Source: Earliella scabrosa (taxonomy: Eukaryota > Basidiomycota > Agaricomycetes > Polyporales > Polyporaceae). Taken from it: a stretch of 64,000 bases of DNA. The stretch is from NCBI GenBank assembly GCA_022605405.1, contig JABYQQ010000001.1, forward strand, positions 2,914,001 to 2,978,000. Reading direction: 5' to 3'. The position numbers were made by a program, and so were the translations under genes. Below are positions 44,955-57,461 of the stretch, piece by piece. Positions within the stretch are counted from its first letter, which is position 1. The number at the start of each line of letters is the position of its first letter. The notes under the pieces are model-generated. The model did not search any database, was not told where the DNA came from, and saw nothing but the letters and a program-made list of their open reading frames with translations.

Positions 44955-45642
44955 CGTGTGGGGGGGCAATGTAGTGACATGAGAGCTCGGTATGCTTCTT
45001 ATACGACCGTCGCCAGTTTCCACAGCCATTCTATACATGGTAACCTGACATCGTCTCGTCGTGCTTGGACACTGCTGCTCCGAGCACGGGCGAGTGCTGC
45101 CACTCGGAAGTGCGAGTGGGTTCAATAAGTTTGGACACCGGTGACTGCTGCTCCGAGCACGGGCGAGTGCTGCCACTCGGAAGTGCGAGTGGGATCAACG
45201 AGTTTGGACACCGGTGACTGCCATGTTACATGTATGGCGTATTTGATGTGTTTCAGTTGGACCCATCGTCTCCGATCACTGCGTGAAGACGCCCTATGAT
45301 GAACAATTCATTCTATTCACGATGGTGTGATACACAGGATTGAACTTGGATTGAACTTCTCCAGTATCCTTCACAGATGCAGAAATCACAAGACACGGGG
45401 AGAGAGCATAGTGACGCATATGGTGGCATAGTTGGGCATATAGGGCATATGGTAAAGAGCGGGATTATGGGAGAGGGGTATGGATACCCATACAATATAG
45501 ACGAGAAATAATGCGACGGGGATGCTAGATATACAGTGCAGCGGAAGATGAGCTCTAAGTCGAAAATTCCAACCGAGTAACAGACGATAACGATAGTATG
45601 TGCAATATGAACGCAGCGTGATTGAGAAACATGGGCAGCACT
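44955..45642. other. Intergenic with tandem repeat
   Basis: About 690 bases upstream of the SDR gene and downstream of the large disordered-protein gene. It contains a two-copy 73-base tandem repeat (separate entry) placed ~120 bases upstream of the SDR start. No gene is seen. Confidence 0.5.
45071..45216. repeat. Two-copy 73-bp tandem repeat
   Basis: The unit begins ACTGCTGCTCCGAGCACGGG at 45071 and again at 45144, and ends ...TTTGGACACCGGTG. The copies differ at only a few bases (near GGGTTCAATAAG versus GGGATCAACGAG). A shorter related piece (GTGCTTGGACAC) precedes copy 1. It lies in the SDR promoter region. Each unit holds short self-complementary stretches (CGAGCACGGGCGAGTGCTG; CACTCGGAAGTGCGAGTG). 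Confidence 0.9.
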
Positions 45643-48600
45643 TCACTTCCCAGTCGGACCAACATCGGGCGGACAACTCTGGAAGACCGCCTCGTCGGCC
45701 TTCGGCTGTCGTTTTGACAGCGCCTTGAGCTTGAAGCCAGAGATCGCTTTGGAAAAGACGTTCGGCTTGTCTTGCTTCTCACCTCCTTTTGGCACCTCAT
45801 ACTTCCCCCGCTTGTGCACCCGATCTTCATAGTCCTTCCCCGTCACGATGTCCAACTCCTCTTGGTGCACCTCCACCCATCGCGCCATTTGGGCAAACTC
45901 CCGGGCCTGCACGCTATCCCGTACCGGTGGGCGCGGCCATTGGCCGTCTACCTGGTGGAGACTGCGACTCAAAGCTACGGCAGCTGGAAGCTTCTTGTCT
46001 CCCCGATCGTACAAGGCATACTCGGTGCCGCCATTGTAGCGGTATGTCACTGCCTTAGAGTATGCGGGTGGCGGCTCTGCTGGTTGCGCTACGCTCTCGC
46101 CTGCAGATGCCCGCCTCTGTCTGGTCGAACGCGGTCTCACCGTGGACCCCGCTGACGATGCACGAGCTGGGGCACGAGAAGGCGGGCGAGACGGACCGTC
46201 GGCGGTGGACAGGGTTGAGTCCGACGAGTTTGGGAAGGTCGTGAATCCACCAGCACTGGCGAAGGGATCCTCCAGCCTCTCCTCGCTGGACGATATTGAC
46301 GCGGCAGTAGCGTTCGCGAAGTTGATGACGGCGATCTTGCGTGAGGCAGGGGATACCTTCTGGGATACGACGCTACCCTTTAGCGAGGAGACGCTCCGAT
46401 GCTGGACCAGGCTGGGCTTCATGACGTCGACCTGGGAAAGCGAAGCGGTAGGGTTCTGCAGCTTGCCAAGCATGCCAACGTTGGAGGTGGTGAGAGACTG
46501 AAGATCACGAAGAGGCTTGGTGCGCCCGAACGGCGACTCGAAGTCATCCTCAACCTCATCTTTGTTCCTGGCAGAGCTCCCGACGACCGTTTGTTCCGCC
46601 ATTGGGGTCACAGCTTGTTGCGTCTTCTGGGACGTCGCGCTGGGAGGAGCAGCCGGCGGCTGGGAAGTGGCAGCGGGTGGGACGATCATAGTGGCGTAGC
46701 TCACGACCGACGAGCGTTCTGATGGCGGAGCGGGTTTCTTGTCGTCGCTATGCCGGTCGACTACTGCACCACCAGCCAACGGGCGTTGCATCCAGATTAT
46801 GGTCCTGGGCTTCTCTTGAACTGGGATGCGGACAGGTGAATCCACGGCTTTGGCAGTGAAGTCGGCCAGTGCTTTGACCTTCTCCACCTTCGAGGCAATC
46901 GGCGCCGGCTTCGCGACAGCTCCAGAGCCGCTCGACTTGGCTGAGCTCGCAGGAACACTACGGGAAGGCTGAGGAGGGGATGTTCCTGGTTTACGAGGAG
47001 GAGGTGGTGGAGGCGGTCGCTTCGCGCTGGTAGCAGGAGCTTCTGGAACAGTGGGCTTCGACGGTGTAATGATCGTGGCCGCTGAACTTTGAGGAGCAGG
47101 ACGAGTCGCCTTCTGCTTGTCTTCGGGCTTGGGAGGTACCGGCGTAGTCACCGATGTCGTGCGCATACTCTTCTCAGCCTGACCTCGCTTCGTCAGTAAC
47201 GTACATATTCCAGTCTGAGAAATATGAGCACGTACTCGCTTCTCGCCTTCCAAGGCACTGTCTGCAGTCGCCACGACCCGCGCGTCCTTCCTTTGGGTGT
47301 TCGCAGTAGCCTTGTCTTCACCCTTCTTATCACGAACCTGCTGTCCCACCTTGAATGCGGCTGCCTGGGACGTGACGTTCGGCATACGCGGATGCGTCTT
47401 CGGGCTACCGGTAGTCGACCGACCATCTGAGCTCTTCATTGAAGGTGTAGACTTGGACGAGGACACCGAATGGGAAGCTGCAGTCGAGCTTCGCTCTGCT
47501 TTCGGCTTGCGCGCTTCAGAGAGCGACGAGGACGAGGACGTCGTGACTGTTGATGCCGGAGCGCGTGGTCCACTCGATTTCTCACTGCGAGATGAGGCAC
47601 CAGTGAGCGTGGATTGTCGCATGGTTGGAGACGACTCGGCCTGTACGCCTTTCTCGACGAGGGCCGTTGAGTTAGTAGAAACTGGAGGACGACGAGCCAG
47701 CTTCTGGGTGGGTGTCTCCAGACTAGACGTGGAGTCGTGGTTTGCCTTGGGGCGCTCAGAGGCCGCGTTCTTCGTCCGCGCCGTCTGGTCTTCTCGTCCA
47801 CCGTGAGTGGACTCCATGGCCGAGGGGCGGGGTTGCTTCGACTGTGCTACGCTCCGAGTCGTAGGGAGCGGTACCTAGTGGTTCCGAATGCATTCGTCAG
47901 TGAGTGCAAACAACTGAGTTCAGGACGGCACTCACCAGTGCGCTAGCATTCGATGATGGTAACGCCGGTGCAGCCGTTGGATCAGGCAGACTGATAGCTT
48001 TCATCTTCGGGATGCTCTTCTTAGACGGAAGAGTTCTACCGAGCTTCGAGCCACCCGTCGCTGAGGAGGAAGATAGCATCCCGAGAGGGTCCGGGTTGTT
48101 CAACACCGAGATCACCGCCTCGATCATGTCGGGCTTCGCGCCTTGCTCCTGAAAGATGAAGCATAGTGAATCAGAACAAGGACTGCTGCCTCAAAAGGTC
48201 AACTGAAGCTTACCGCCATGACCTCCCTCACAGCTATGTTCCGGCGAGCGTCGGCGTTCGTGAAGTCCTTCCTGTTCTTCACAGAGTTCGACAACTCCGC
48301 GCAGCGCTCCATCGCGCGGGTGAGCGCCGCAGATGCTTCTGGACTTAGTGCTGGATAGCGCCTGCGCATGACTTGGGCGGGATCACTGTCTGGAAGCGAC
48401 AATTCGGTGGTACTGTCGTGGTTGGCGTTGGTAACAGCGCTGGAAGGTGGCGCTTGATGTGGGGGAGAGGGTGCTATCGCTGCTCGTGATATAGGGACGG
48501 CATGAGAGCCTGAAGGTTGAGTGTCATCCATCCAGATATCCGTTGTGCGATCACGTGCGGACACTGGAGAGCCCAGCGTCAGCCTGGTTCCGACTTCCGT

Positions 48601-49407
48601 TATGGTTGGGCTACTAGCAGTCGACGGGTCGATGATGGGGACTTTCGAAGAGTTGGGATGTGGCCAGTCGACCGGGGTGATAGTGCATTTCACCGTTGTG
48701 GACTCGGATTGTGGTGGTTGTGAGCTTTGATCTAGTGGCCGCAGAGGGGGACGGGTGGTCGGTTGCTGGTGGTCGTGAGACATCCCCTGCTCCGCGGGTT
48801 TGCTGGAGTTTGCAAGCGACAGCTTATGGGCTGACGCGCCCTTCGACGCATCGGCCCGCCGTACGCTCTTGGATGGAGACCCTTGCTGAGGCTTCGACGA
48901 TCCGCGGCGGGCGCGTTCTTCTTCAGCCGTTCCCGGCTGTAGGGATGGGGCGCGATTCATTGCGTTGAGATCAAGTCCTAAAGCCTTGCGTGCGGGTGAC
49001 GTGACGTGTGGTTCGGGTTCGGAGTGGATAGAAGAGAGAGGTGTCGCGCCTATCGGTAGAATGAAGTGGTTAGGCGCGTGGGGACGACGAGGATTGAACA
49101 GACAGGCCGCGATATACGCGGAAGTATTAAATGTTGTGGAAGAGAGAGCGCACGGTGGTCGGATGGTGGTTGTGGTTGAAGGTGAGGGGGCTCGGCTACA
49201 CGGAGCTTTAGGGTGGGCGCTTGGTCCGTCGCGACAGACAAGTCCAACACCCGCTTTGCCCTCGGCTCCGCTGGCACGCACTTCGCCGATGGCTTTCATG
49301 GCCGCCACAGCTGGAGAAGACAAAGCTGACGCCCTCCATTCCGCGACTGTCGAGTCCCAGGGAGTGTTGGGTGTGGCGGGTTTAGGGGTGTCCAATATGA
49401 ACAACAT
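45643..49407 (-). CDS. Large intrinsically disordered protein of unknown function
   Basis: Minus-strand gene encoding roughly 1200 residues from at least four exons. The 5' exon (49407 to ~48215) ends NIAVREVMA and joins to EQGAKPDMIEAVISVLNNPD; the exon ending NASAL joins at ~47876 to VPLPTTRSVAQSK. The long last coding block has one further small intron (47179-47235, 57 bases). Nearly the whole protein is Ser/Thr/Pro/Ala-rich with a PPPPPPP run (~47000), many Ser-Pro sites and short basic patches. Two better-ordered segments stand out: a helical block near the end of exon 1 (SPEASAALTRAMERCAELSN) and the C-terminus (REFAQMARWVEVHQEELDIV, with RYNGGTEYALYDRG before it). I see no catalytic domain. 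A cytoskeletal or signalling scaffold is possible, but that is a guess. The ATG at 49407 is the first in frame; a later Met (near 48962) is also possible. Confidence 0.75.
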
Positions 49408-50497
49408 AGTTACCGCCTCACTACCGCATCCCTTATTCCAGTCCAGCAAGCCTCTGGGTAGAGTCTGAGTGGCCAGAAAGTGAAAGCGCTAATGCAAGAT
49501 CAGGCTCTTGGGATGAGAAGGTGCGAAAGCAGCACCGGCTGGGTCTGCTGTCGTATTTAAGTTGGGTGGACTGCGATCCGAGTACCTCCGCAGGAGCTCG
49601 ACCCCACCAACACAGCAAGACGAGATACGCACTAAGGCCCGGAAGGGCACTCCAATTAGTCCGAACTGGTCGGCGGCGCGCCGAGTGCGCAGGCATCATA
49701 ATGATAGATTTTGTAACACTCACGGTTGCTGGTTGCTGCTGTCAGCAGCGCTGGTGGATTGGCAGGTTTCGCATCGTATAGCCTGCACCTGGGAACGCTT
49801 CCGCCGCACTTATGTCTTCGATGGACAGATCGGGTGGCTCAGCCGACCAAAGGCCGCTTGCTGCGGTTGGACGCTGGGCACGTCGTCTAAAGAAGCTTGA
49901 AGAATGCGAAAGCAACCACCGAGTTTCAGAGTGTTATGCAGGCCACATTCCAGTGAATGATGTGCCACACTCTGACACTAAAGTGTTTGACGTACCGACG
50001 CTTTCGCAACATTGCGTCTATCAGAGCTGCAAGACAAAGCTACGGCCTTGGCTGAAAAGGTCCAGCTAGAGGAACGTGTAAGTGTCAGAACAACGACGAA
50101 CATCACAATGAAAGGACAGTGAGAGAAGCACAAACCATGCACTGTCGCAGGCGAACTCTTGCTTATCGCCAACGCGTCTCAACGCCCTCAAACTCCGCCA
50201 TGCGCTTAACAGATCCTTGTCGACTTGCAGACTTGCTCAGTACCCATTTGACTGCGTATGCATCGATGCGGTAACGGGAGGTCGATAACGAGCTCGGCGC
50301 TACGCTATGACGTCACGACATATGGACGCGCCCAGAATAACTAACAAGGGAGGTCTTGTCCCACGCTGCGCGAGCCCTTTTCCCCACATCTCGCTCGTTA
50401 TTTTGCCACTATATTTCTCGCATTCAGCGTTGTTACGGACACCGAAAGCCAAGATCTGATCATACCTGGCTTGAGACTTGACTAGTATGCCGGACGA
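49408..50497. other. Intergenic
   Basis: About 1.1 kb between the large disordered-protein gene (promoter side) and the 3' end of the second F-box gene. Overlapping short ORFs only; no repeat or RNA gene recognised. Confidence 0.4.
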
Positions 50498-51710
50498 TCA
50501 GTAGAGCCAAGGGACAGTATCTTCGACCGTCACGAATGCAAGACAGCCCCGATGAAAGAGCTCAGGACAAGTCTTCTGTATGTGCGCTTCCAGTTGAACC
50601 GGGCTCCTTAACCCTTCCACGACAACCTTCTTGAGACCGTGTAGCCGTTCGTTCAACAGTGCGTTCTCGATGGCTGGCCAATCCAGGACGCGCATATCGT
50701 CGAAGTACGCCGGACTGAGTTTTCGAACGGCACATTCGGAGCTGAGCGACCGAAGATCTTCGACGTTGTCGACCGCCAGCGAGATCGTAATAGATCGTAG
50801 GGATGAGGACGGCAGTTGGGCCAAGATTTGCGGTATCCATTGCAGCGAGGAATTTTCAGGAACGCACATCTCGCCGAAGGCGAACCGAAAAGCACAGGAA
50901 TGGAGCGCATCGTAGGAGGCAACAATCGCATCTGACTCTCTCAATGCCACTTTAATGCCATATCAGATTGATACCAATGTAGTCATATCGAATGTGCGTA
51001 CCTTCCAGCCTCCCATCGGGTATGAATCTCACTTCCAACTCTTGCACCAAACCCGAGAGCATGTCAGATTGTCTCTTGAAGTTGGCCGCGCTGTCAGGGC
51101 CTCTGATGGTGTGGGTAAAGGAATGGTAGGGTGGCGTAGTTCCGTGAGCCGAGAACCATTCGCAGACGGTCGCAGCACAATCTCCTCCTCGGAAACGGAG
51201 CTTCTGCAGGGTGGGTGTCGGGGGATCTACCTGATATACTTCATCCTCCTCACTGTCCAAGAGAATCTCCACAAGCTCGAGTTGCTTGAGGGACGGAAAT
51301 GACGAGATTGCACGGAGGAGCTCCTGGGGACCAACAGCATATAGTGCTCCGAGGTGCAGCGATGTCAATTGGGGGACGTAGGCGGCATCCGGGAGAGCGT
51401 GCACATGGATCGAAAGGTCGGCGAGCGCGTGAAGATGTTGGAGTATGGAAAGTGTCTCGTGGGTGAGCGTCCCATGCGGAGGGGGAAGCAACGTCAGGGA
51501 TCTTATGGAGTGTGCGAGGTCGGGGGAGGCGAGAAGCAGAGGCGCGAACCTCTGCAGCCCATATCGTCCGTACCGCCTCCCACTGAACCTATGGTACCGC
51601 GAGGTTTGCAAGAGAGTGCGAGACGCGAGGGCGCATGAACCGAGCGTCCGAGAGTCATCGTGTAGATAGTCGAGGATATGGTCTAGGATCTCTTGAGGTA
51701 TCTGAAGCAT
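50498..51710 (-). CDS. F-box/LRR-type protein
   Basis: Two-exon gene of ~385 residues. The start at 51710 puts an F-box at the N-terminus: LQIPQEILDHILDYLHDDSR, then SCALASRTLLQTSRYHRF. Leu-rich segments follow at irregular spacing (SIRSLTLLPP, PQLTSLHLGALY, FPSLKQLELVEI, PTLQKLRFRGG), typical of fungal F-box proteins with a degenerate LRR-like solenoid. The intron near 50950-51003 joins PDGRLEV to ALRESDAIVA; without splicing the ORF ends 15 codons later. Exon 2 ends with VTVEDTVPWLY. Such proteins act as SCF ubiquitin-ligase adaptors or, in basidiomycetes, often have no known partner. The N-terminal helix is similar in type to that of the F-box protein at 1661, but the two are not close copies. 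Confidence 0.82.
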
Positions 51711-53601
51711 GTATCCTGCGTAACCTTAGCATCACAGCGTTGACTCTACGATGACGCACCAGCGTACCTCCTGATTACAGTGCAACGCTACTGTGCCCCC
51801 TTAACCTAATAGTCGAAACACCGTGCCAGCGATTGTCAATGTAAGGCTAACGGAAGGACGGGCAGGAGCGGTACTCGCCGCTCGGGCGCCCTGACGGGCG
51901 CTAACGTCTACTCACCCGCTTGACTTCTTCCTTCTATCGTCGACCAACATGGACCTCCAACGATCCAGCCAATCGCGCCGATGCCTCATGAGAGAATGAA
52001 CTTTTGTCCAACAACTCTGATGCAGACATGCCATTGTGATCACCCGAAACATTGACGTGCTGTTCAGCGGGACGACGGCGAGGACAGAGGTGTGGAAGAC
52101 GGCGACATGCAGACCAAGGGAGACCAGGCCGTTTGCTAAGTCGAGAGACCTGTCAGTGAGTATCTCCTGGTCTTTGGATTGGTATGCATGTCATCGCCAT
52201 AGTCTTGTTGAGTGCGAACCTGACTCCGATGACTCAGGGTCGCGGTGTTCACGACTCAATCCTCCTTGACACGGCGGGCAGGGCTATAAACAAAGAATGT
52301 TATTGTATGTGAGTCTGCGATTGCGGAATACCTCAGCCGTACGACGGAGTGCGGATGGACAGGCAGCCCTTACACGTTACGAAAATCCTCATTACAAGTG
52401 TCAATTCATCTCTCTGCACAAGTTCAAGTTGATTCTCATGCCCGACTGCAACCTCCACATGCTCTCGAAGCTCCCCTCATCTCGGACACATTGATGTCGT
52501 CGAAGCTATCGGCGCCATCAGCTTCGTTCCCCACTACGTGCGCCCGAGAGCATTGGCCCGATTTAGCAAGGGACCATCGTGAAGACGATGATCCCGACAT
52601 GTGTACTCTATCCGACCAAGAACGCCGCACATGAACTTCGCAATCAATTGTGGCATGTCCGTACCCTTGCTTGCACTTCCCGTCAGCAGTGCACAAGGTG
52701 ACAGTTTTTTGCAGGAGAAGCAGAACGTCATTGTCAACGCGCCGTGTCTCGTACATGAGGCCTGAGGTTCAAAAGAGGCACATTCGGCGACACTCCTGAG
52801 GCCCTCAGCGAGGCGTATATTCGTATGCGCCTTCGTGCTATCATCAGCTGTGCCTTCCGCGAAAGACCATCGATGTATCAGTGCAGATTGGCGTTCCTTC
52901 AAACCTTAACGCACTACATGCAGCCGTCTACTTCGCTTCGCCGTGAATCGAACTTACGATACACACTGGCCAAGTTGTTGTTCTGTGTGACCGTTCACGC
53001 TCGAACTAGCAGTGTGGTGTCAACTTGAAGTACAACGTTGTTTGGCAACAACTCGTCCGGAACCGCAAAACCGCGCTCATGGGAAGCAATTGCCGTTCGC
53101 GCGCGTCGACCCTATAGGAATTGGCACCTGCAAGGGCTGGCCGTGGTCGTGCAGGCCATACAGGAGGTCGTCGCTCTGGAAGCGGCTGTCCGACTGGTAA
53201 GTTCCAATTTACTATATACACTTTCCCTCCGGTGTGCATGATTGACGCACTCGTGAGCAGGTCTCAGCAGGCAAGCACACTTCACGGGTGTGTAACTACT
53301 TGCAGGCCCGTGGCGTGATGATCGTTGCGTATGTGTCGGTCTTCATTTAGCTGGCTGCGGATATTCGCGCTGTCTACCTCCGTGTCATGGTATGCAGAAC
53401 TCGAAGCGACGTCTTGAACATATCGAGCTTGCAGTGGCCCGGCGGGATGAGAATGGTTTATCTGGATACACTAAGAGCAACGCGTAGCTTACATGTGTCG
53501 TCGATCTGTAGTCAGCTGTGCCTACGCCATAAATATATATCATCACAAATTCCTGCCCACGCTCAACTCCCCCAACGCATGACATACAAGTAACTACTCT
53601 A
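51711..53601. other. Gene-poor stretch with an ERG8 relic
   Basis: About 1.9 kb between the F-box gene and ERG8. ORFs up to ~120 codons occur on both strands without recognisable features. The one interpretable element is the decayed inverted copy of the ERG8 3' end at 53060-53197. A small palindrome (GTTGTTTGGCAACAAC) lies just upstream of that relic, at ~53036. Confidence 0.45.
53060..53197 (+). pseudogene. Decayed inverted copy of the ERG8 3' end
   Basis: Read on the plus strand, this stretch resembles the last exon of ERG8, which lies ~400 bases away on the opposite strand. The block 53160-53192 matches the reverse complement of 53612-53644 at 30 of 33 bases. Upstream, LPFARVDPIGIGTCKG parallels ERG8 LPSARVERVWGTYKG, sharing CGCGCGCGTCGA. 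About 45 bases of ERG8 between the two blocks (DVSPLLAAESAAKG region) are missing and the frame is broken. It is too short and damaged to be functional. Confidence 0.75.
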
Positions 53602-55515
53602 CTATGGCTCCCGGAGAGCCGCTTCCAGACCGACGACTTCCTGTAGTTTCTCAACCCGCACACCCTTGGCCGCGCTCTCCGCGGCGAGCAGGGGCGAGAC
53701 GTCGAGGCCCTTATAGGTACCCCACACGCGCTCGACGCGCGCGGAAGGGAGCTCCTCTGCGGCGCAGTTTGGCGGGTCGCACACGAGCAGCCAGATCGCG
53801 TCGTACCCGCCCGCGCCAGGCACGCCGCCGCCGATGACGCCCGCCACGGAGACACAGACGTCGAGGAGCGCGGTCTGCTCTGGCGGCTCGATCGGCACGT
53901 CCGAGAGCTTGCCCATCTCGCGCATCTGCGCGCGGATGTCCTGTGGGCCGCATGTCAGAATGGATGGCAAGAGGGCAGGGAATGAGCGGGGGTGAAGCGG
54001 GCATGACGTACCTCCGCTATCGCGTTGACCTCCACAAACGCCTCGATGACGGCCTTGAAGTCGCTGACGCTCTGGTTCTCGGTGATGCGAGGGTTTGCGA
54101 GCCACTGTCAATGTTGGTCGCCAAGGCGCGTCAGCTCCGGTCGCTCCGATGAGGCACATGTGACCAATACGGCGCGCACCTGGACGCTCTGGATGGTGGA
54201 AATGTACTTCACAGCTTTCCGATACACGATCGGATCCTTGGCCTCCGTGGCTGTTAGGGCGGACAGCGTCTTCGCGAGCCTCTGGTTGAGCGCGTCGATC
54301 GCGTCCCAGCGGGCCTTGGCCTCCGTGCTGTTCTCTTTGCGCCACTTGAGCACCTTGCCGACGAGTGAGGGCGTGTCGCTGCCCGCGTCGACGTCTGCGA
54401 GCATGAGCCTTGTATGTGGGGGCAGCTTGAAGGGTTCGACGCGATAGTTCCATGCTGGGTTCGATGGCGAGATGATTGGGTTCAGAGGCTGATTTGACCC
54501 CTACGTTGGATGATGCTGTCAGTACTCTATCGAGCAGTGAGGTCATAGAATGCGCTCACTGTGTCATTCATGAGAGGCGCAATGACAGAGGGATCGAATC
54601 GCGTATAGAGCTGACTTCCGAAGACAGCGGCGGAGACATCGAAGCCGCTGCCAACTTTGCCCTGCGCGAGACAGTGGATATACTGCGACAAGTTGTGCGC
54701 GAGCTTGCGCCCCGCGCTCGCGGTCTCGGTGCCGCCCTCTATCGCAAAGGAATCGGAGGAGATGACGTTAAGGTGGAGGAGAAGGCCGGAGACAAGAGAC
54801 GTGATCAGCGCCGCGGAGGACCCGAGACCTGTCTTGTGCACATCCGTTAGCCGCACGCCGGTCTTGTTGAACGGCGGCAACTTCGCGAGCGACTGCAGTG
54901 TCGGGGGCAAGTTCTGCGCGGTGAGCTGCGGAATTCCGTTGCGTCAGTTGCGCGAGCCTATTCATCGAGCGAAATGTGTACCTGAGCTCTTTGAGAGTAG
55001 AAGTCGTTGTCACCGACAATGGTAATATCTAGACCGTTCGCGAGAGCATTTTGCAGTGTCCCCGCGCTCTTCAGCTCTGTGGCGAGAGCAAGTGTCCGCT
55101 GCAGCGCGAGGTGCACAAACTTATTCTTGGTTGACGTGCTATTTGTGCTGGTACGATGTTAATGCGCCGCCACAACGACAAGATCGTACCACACCGTGTC
55201 GGAAAATGCAAGTCAGTGTTGCGCGCTGCACGTTCACGACTATGGCACCTACTTGTCGGCGACCTGCTCGACGCGAACGACATCGGGGCCGTCGAACTCG
55301 ACGAAGTAGTGCCAGGTAGCATCGAGAAACTGCGGCGATCTCACGCGGATCTGGATCGGGCCAGACGCGTGCTCGGAGATCGAGTCGATGACAGTGTAGA
55401 AGCGGGAGCTTGTCGAGACGACGACACCGGAGTAGGCGGGGTCGAGGACGAGGTAGCCGCCTGCGAGGAGGACCTTGCCAGGCGAGGAGACGACGGTGGA
55501 TGAGGAGGAGGACAT
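53602..55515 (-). CDS. ERG8: Phosphomevalonate kinase
   Basis: Erg8 phosphorylates mevalonate-5-phosphate to the diphosphate in the mevalonate pathway that feeds ergosterol and other isoprenoids; it belongs to the GHMP kinase family. The start (ATG at 55513-55515) is followed within ten residues by SSPGKVLLAGGYLVLDP, the conserved N-terminal strand. The exon near 54830 carries TGLGSSAALITSLVSG, the ATP-binding GHMP motif, and GKVGSGFDVSAAVFGS, with the residues that contact the diphosphate. Further on are SLVGKVLKWRKENS and, at the C-terminus, GVPGAGGYDAIWLLVCD, the GHMP C-terminal motif. Introns separate these blocks (for example near 54905-54985 and 54450-54560). The length (~490 residues) fits the fungal family. 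It ends LQEVVGLEAALREP; a broken inverted copy of this end lies downstream at 53060-53197. Confidence 0.93.
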
Positions 55516-57461
55516 GGTTGAGTCTGAGCTGACTCGCGATCGGAGGAGGAGTCGGGGGGTTCGAGACAGGCGCGGGCGATCGGGGATTGATCTGACGATG
55601 CGGCTGGGTTTTATTCCAAGCTCGGCGCTCGCTCTCGTGCGACCATCTTCCTCCGGCCCTCCTTCCGACCATGTTCAGCCCAGGGACGCACTACGAAGCG
55701 CTGCACCGTCTATTTGTGGCCATCGTACGCAGTGTCGCACAGCATCCTCCCCAGCCATCACCGGATACTCAACGTGTGACGAGAGTCCACCCTCGTGTCG
55801 TGACTCGTGTATGGTGTCGCCTACTTGGCACAAATAGAACGTGAGCTACTGCCATGTAGGAAATCACACGCCGCGAATGTCTCCCTGACCCAACCTGACC
55901 TGCAGAATGTCGCGCTTGTCGCCTAAGGAAGGACAAGGGGAGTCCCCAACCACATCAGGCGCGCGCTCAACTCCTCATGACCAGTCATGACCGCACGAAG
56001 TGCTTTTGACTTTAGCTCCTGCAGGGATTCGCGCCTTTGAACGCTATGGTGGCGCTTCAGGTCGGGCGCAACGGAGCAGCGGAGACGCCGCTAGACGCCT
56101 CAACGGCCGGCGAAGACAACGAGGTTAACATCCAGGAACGTGTTGACGACACCGGTCAATTAGGCGACAACGCACACGGCCCCGCCCGATACCCGCTAAG
56201 CTTCTCGGGCAATCGGGCAACGAGGTGGTCTAGGTGGCACGGTCGCATCTCAGGCGGTCTCGTCGGCTGAAACAGCACACTCGTTTTGCGATGGCCTTCA
56301 GAGTCTAAGGTGATCCACAGTAACCCTTGATATCATCTCGATCGTTTACGTTTCGTTCCAGGTCCCCGACGCCATGGCTGTCCTAGGTGCGAATCATTTG
56401 TACGTATCGTCAATTATATCGTCAGTAGACCAGCCCTGCAATACTACAAACTGGGGGATGACTCGCTCGTCCACGCTCTATTACCGACTCCACCTCGAGG
56501 CCTGAAGGACTTGCCCATGAGCTATCATGGGTAGCACGAGTAAGTTCGTGCAAAATCATCTATGAAACATGTGATCGACGTACACCCTCGTACACCCAGA
56601 CACTCAATGTTCTCTGACGAGCACAGTCAACTGGGGTTAGCCGCTCAATCACGCCGTGCTGACGGCCTCACGTCAACTTGCCGTCCCGCATTGTTTGCCG
56701 GACAGGCTCTATCGCAGGAAGAGTTGCTATGGTGCCGATGCTATCGAGTCCAATCGTTCAGTCGCCAACTTCAACGACCAGGAACATTGGCACAGTAGTG
56801 TGAAGTTTGTGCACGCACTCACAGCACTGAACGGATTCGACTCGCTAAACCCATGGACCAAGCGAAGCTTGTATCACAATCAGGTCGAGGTGGTCTATCT
56901 ACCGGACTTTGTACACGCCTATTACGGGACGACAACCAAGGACAGCAGGCTCCGGAGCGTGCTATCGCACTCTACCAATGCATGTTCTCTCGCCCCCTTG
57001 CGCCCACACTCGCCAGCAGAGTTTAATGGGCGCAGCGCTGTATGCATTCAAGGCGGCGAGCTGGCTAGATAGCGCTCCGGCCTCAAGTCACTTTACAAAG
57101 CCTATGAGGCGGCTCCGCGCCGCGTACTGCCCGGCCGCGCGCTGTCATTTTGCACCGGGTCGTTCTCTAGCGCAGCGACAAGCGAAAGTATATACGATGC
57201 TGTAAGATCGGAGAGTGATGACGGCATCCCCGTGAAGATGGAACTCCAGGGAATACTGCGCACGTCTATCAGCGAGCGGGAACGCGGCGTCGTCGTGGTG
57301 GACCAGGCGGCCGATAGCTGACAGGAGAATGGGTGCGGCGACTTGACATTGGTTTATTTGAATACTAGGGGGGCGGCGAACAGCGAGAGAAGAGCGCGAA
57401 CAAAAGGGAATTTTTTTGACGTGCAGAAGCCAGAAGCGCGAACACGCGCCGCGAGTGGCTA
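55516..57461. other. Gene-poor stretch
   Basis: About 1.95 kb between the ERG8 start and the 3' end of the membrane-protein gene. The minus-strand ORF 55139-55672 overlaps ERG8 in another frame and is a shadow. I found no other gene, repeat or RNA gene; the ERG8 promoter must lie at the left end. Confidence 0.4.

Noticed and set aside
53012..53200. 62-codon plus-strand ORF as a gene
   Set aside because: It overlaps the ERG8-like relic; the resemblance is to ERG8 with an internal deletion and frame changes, so it is called a pseudogene fragment.
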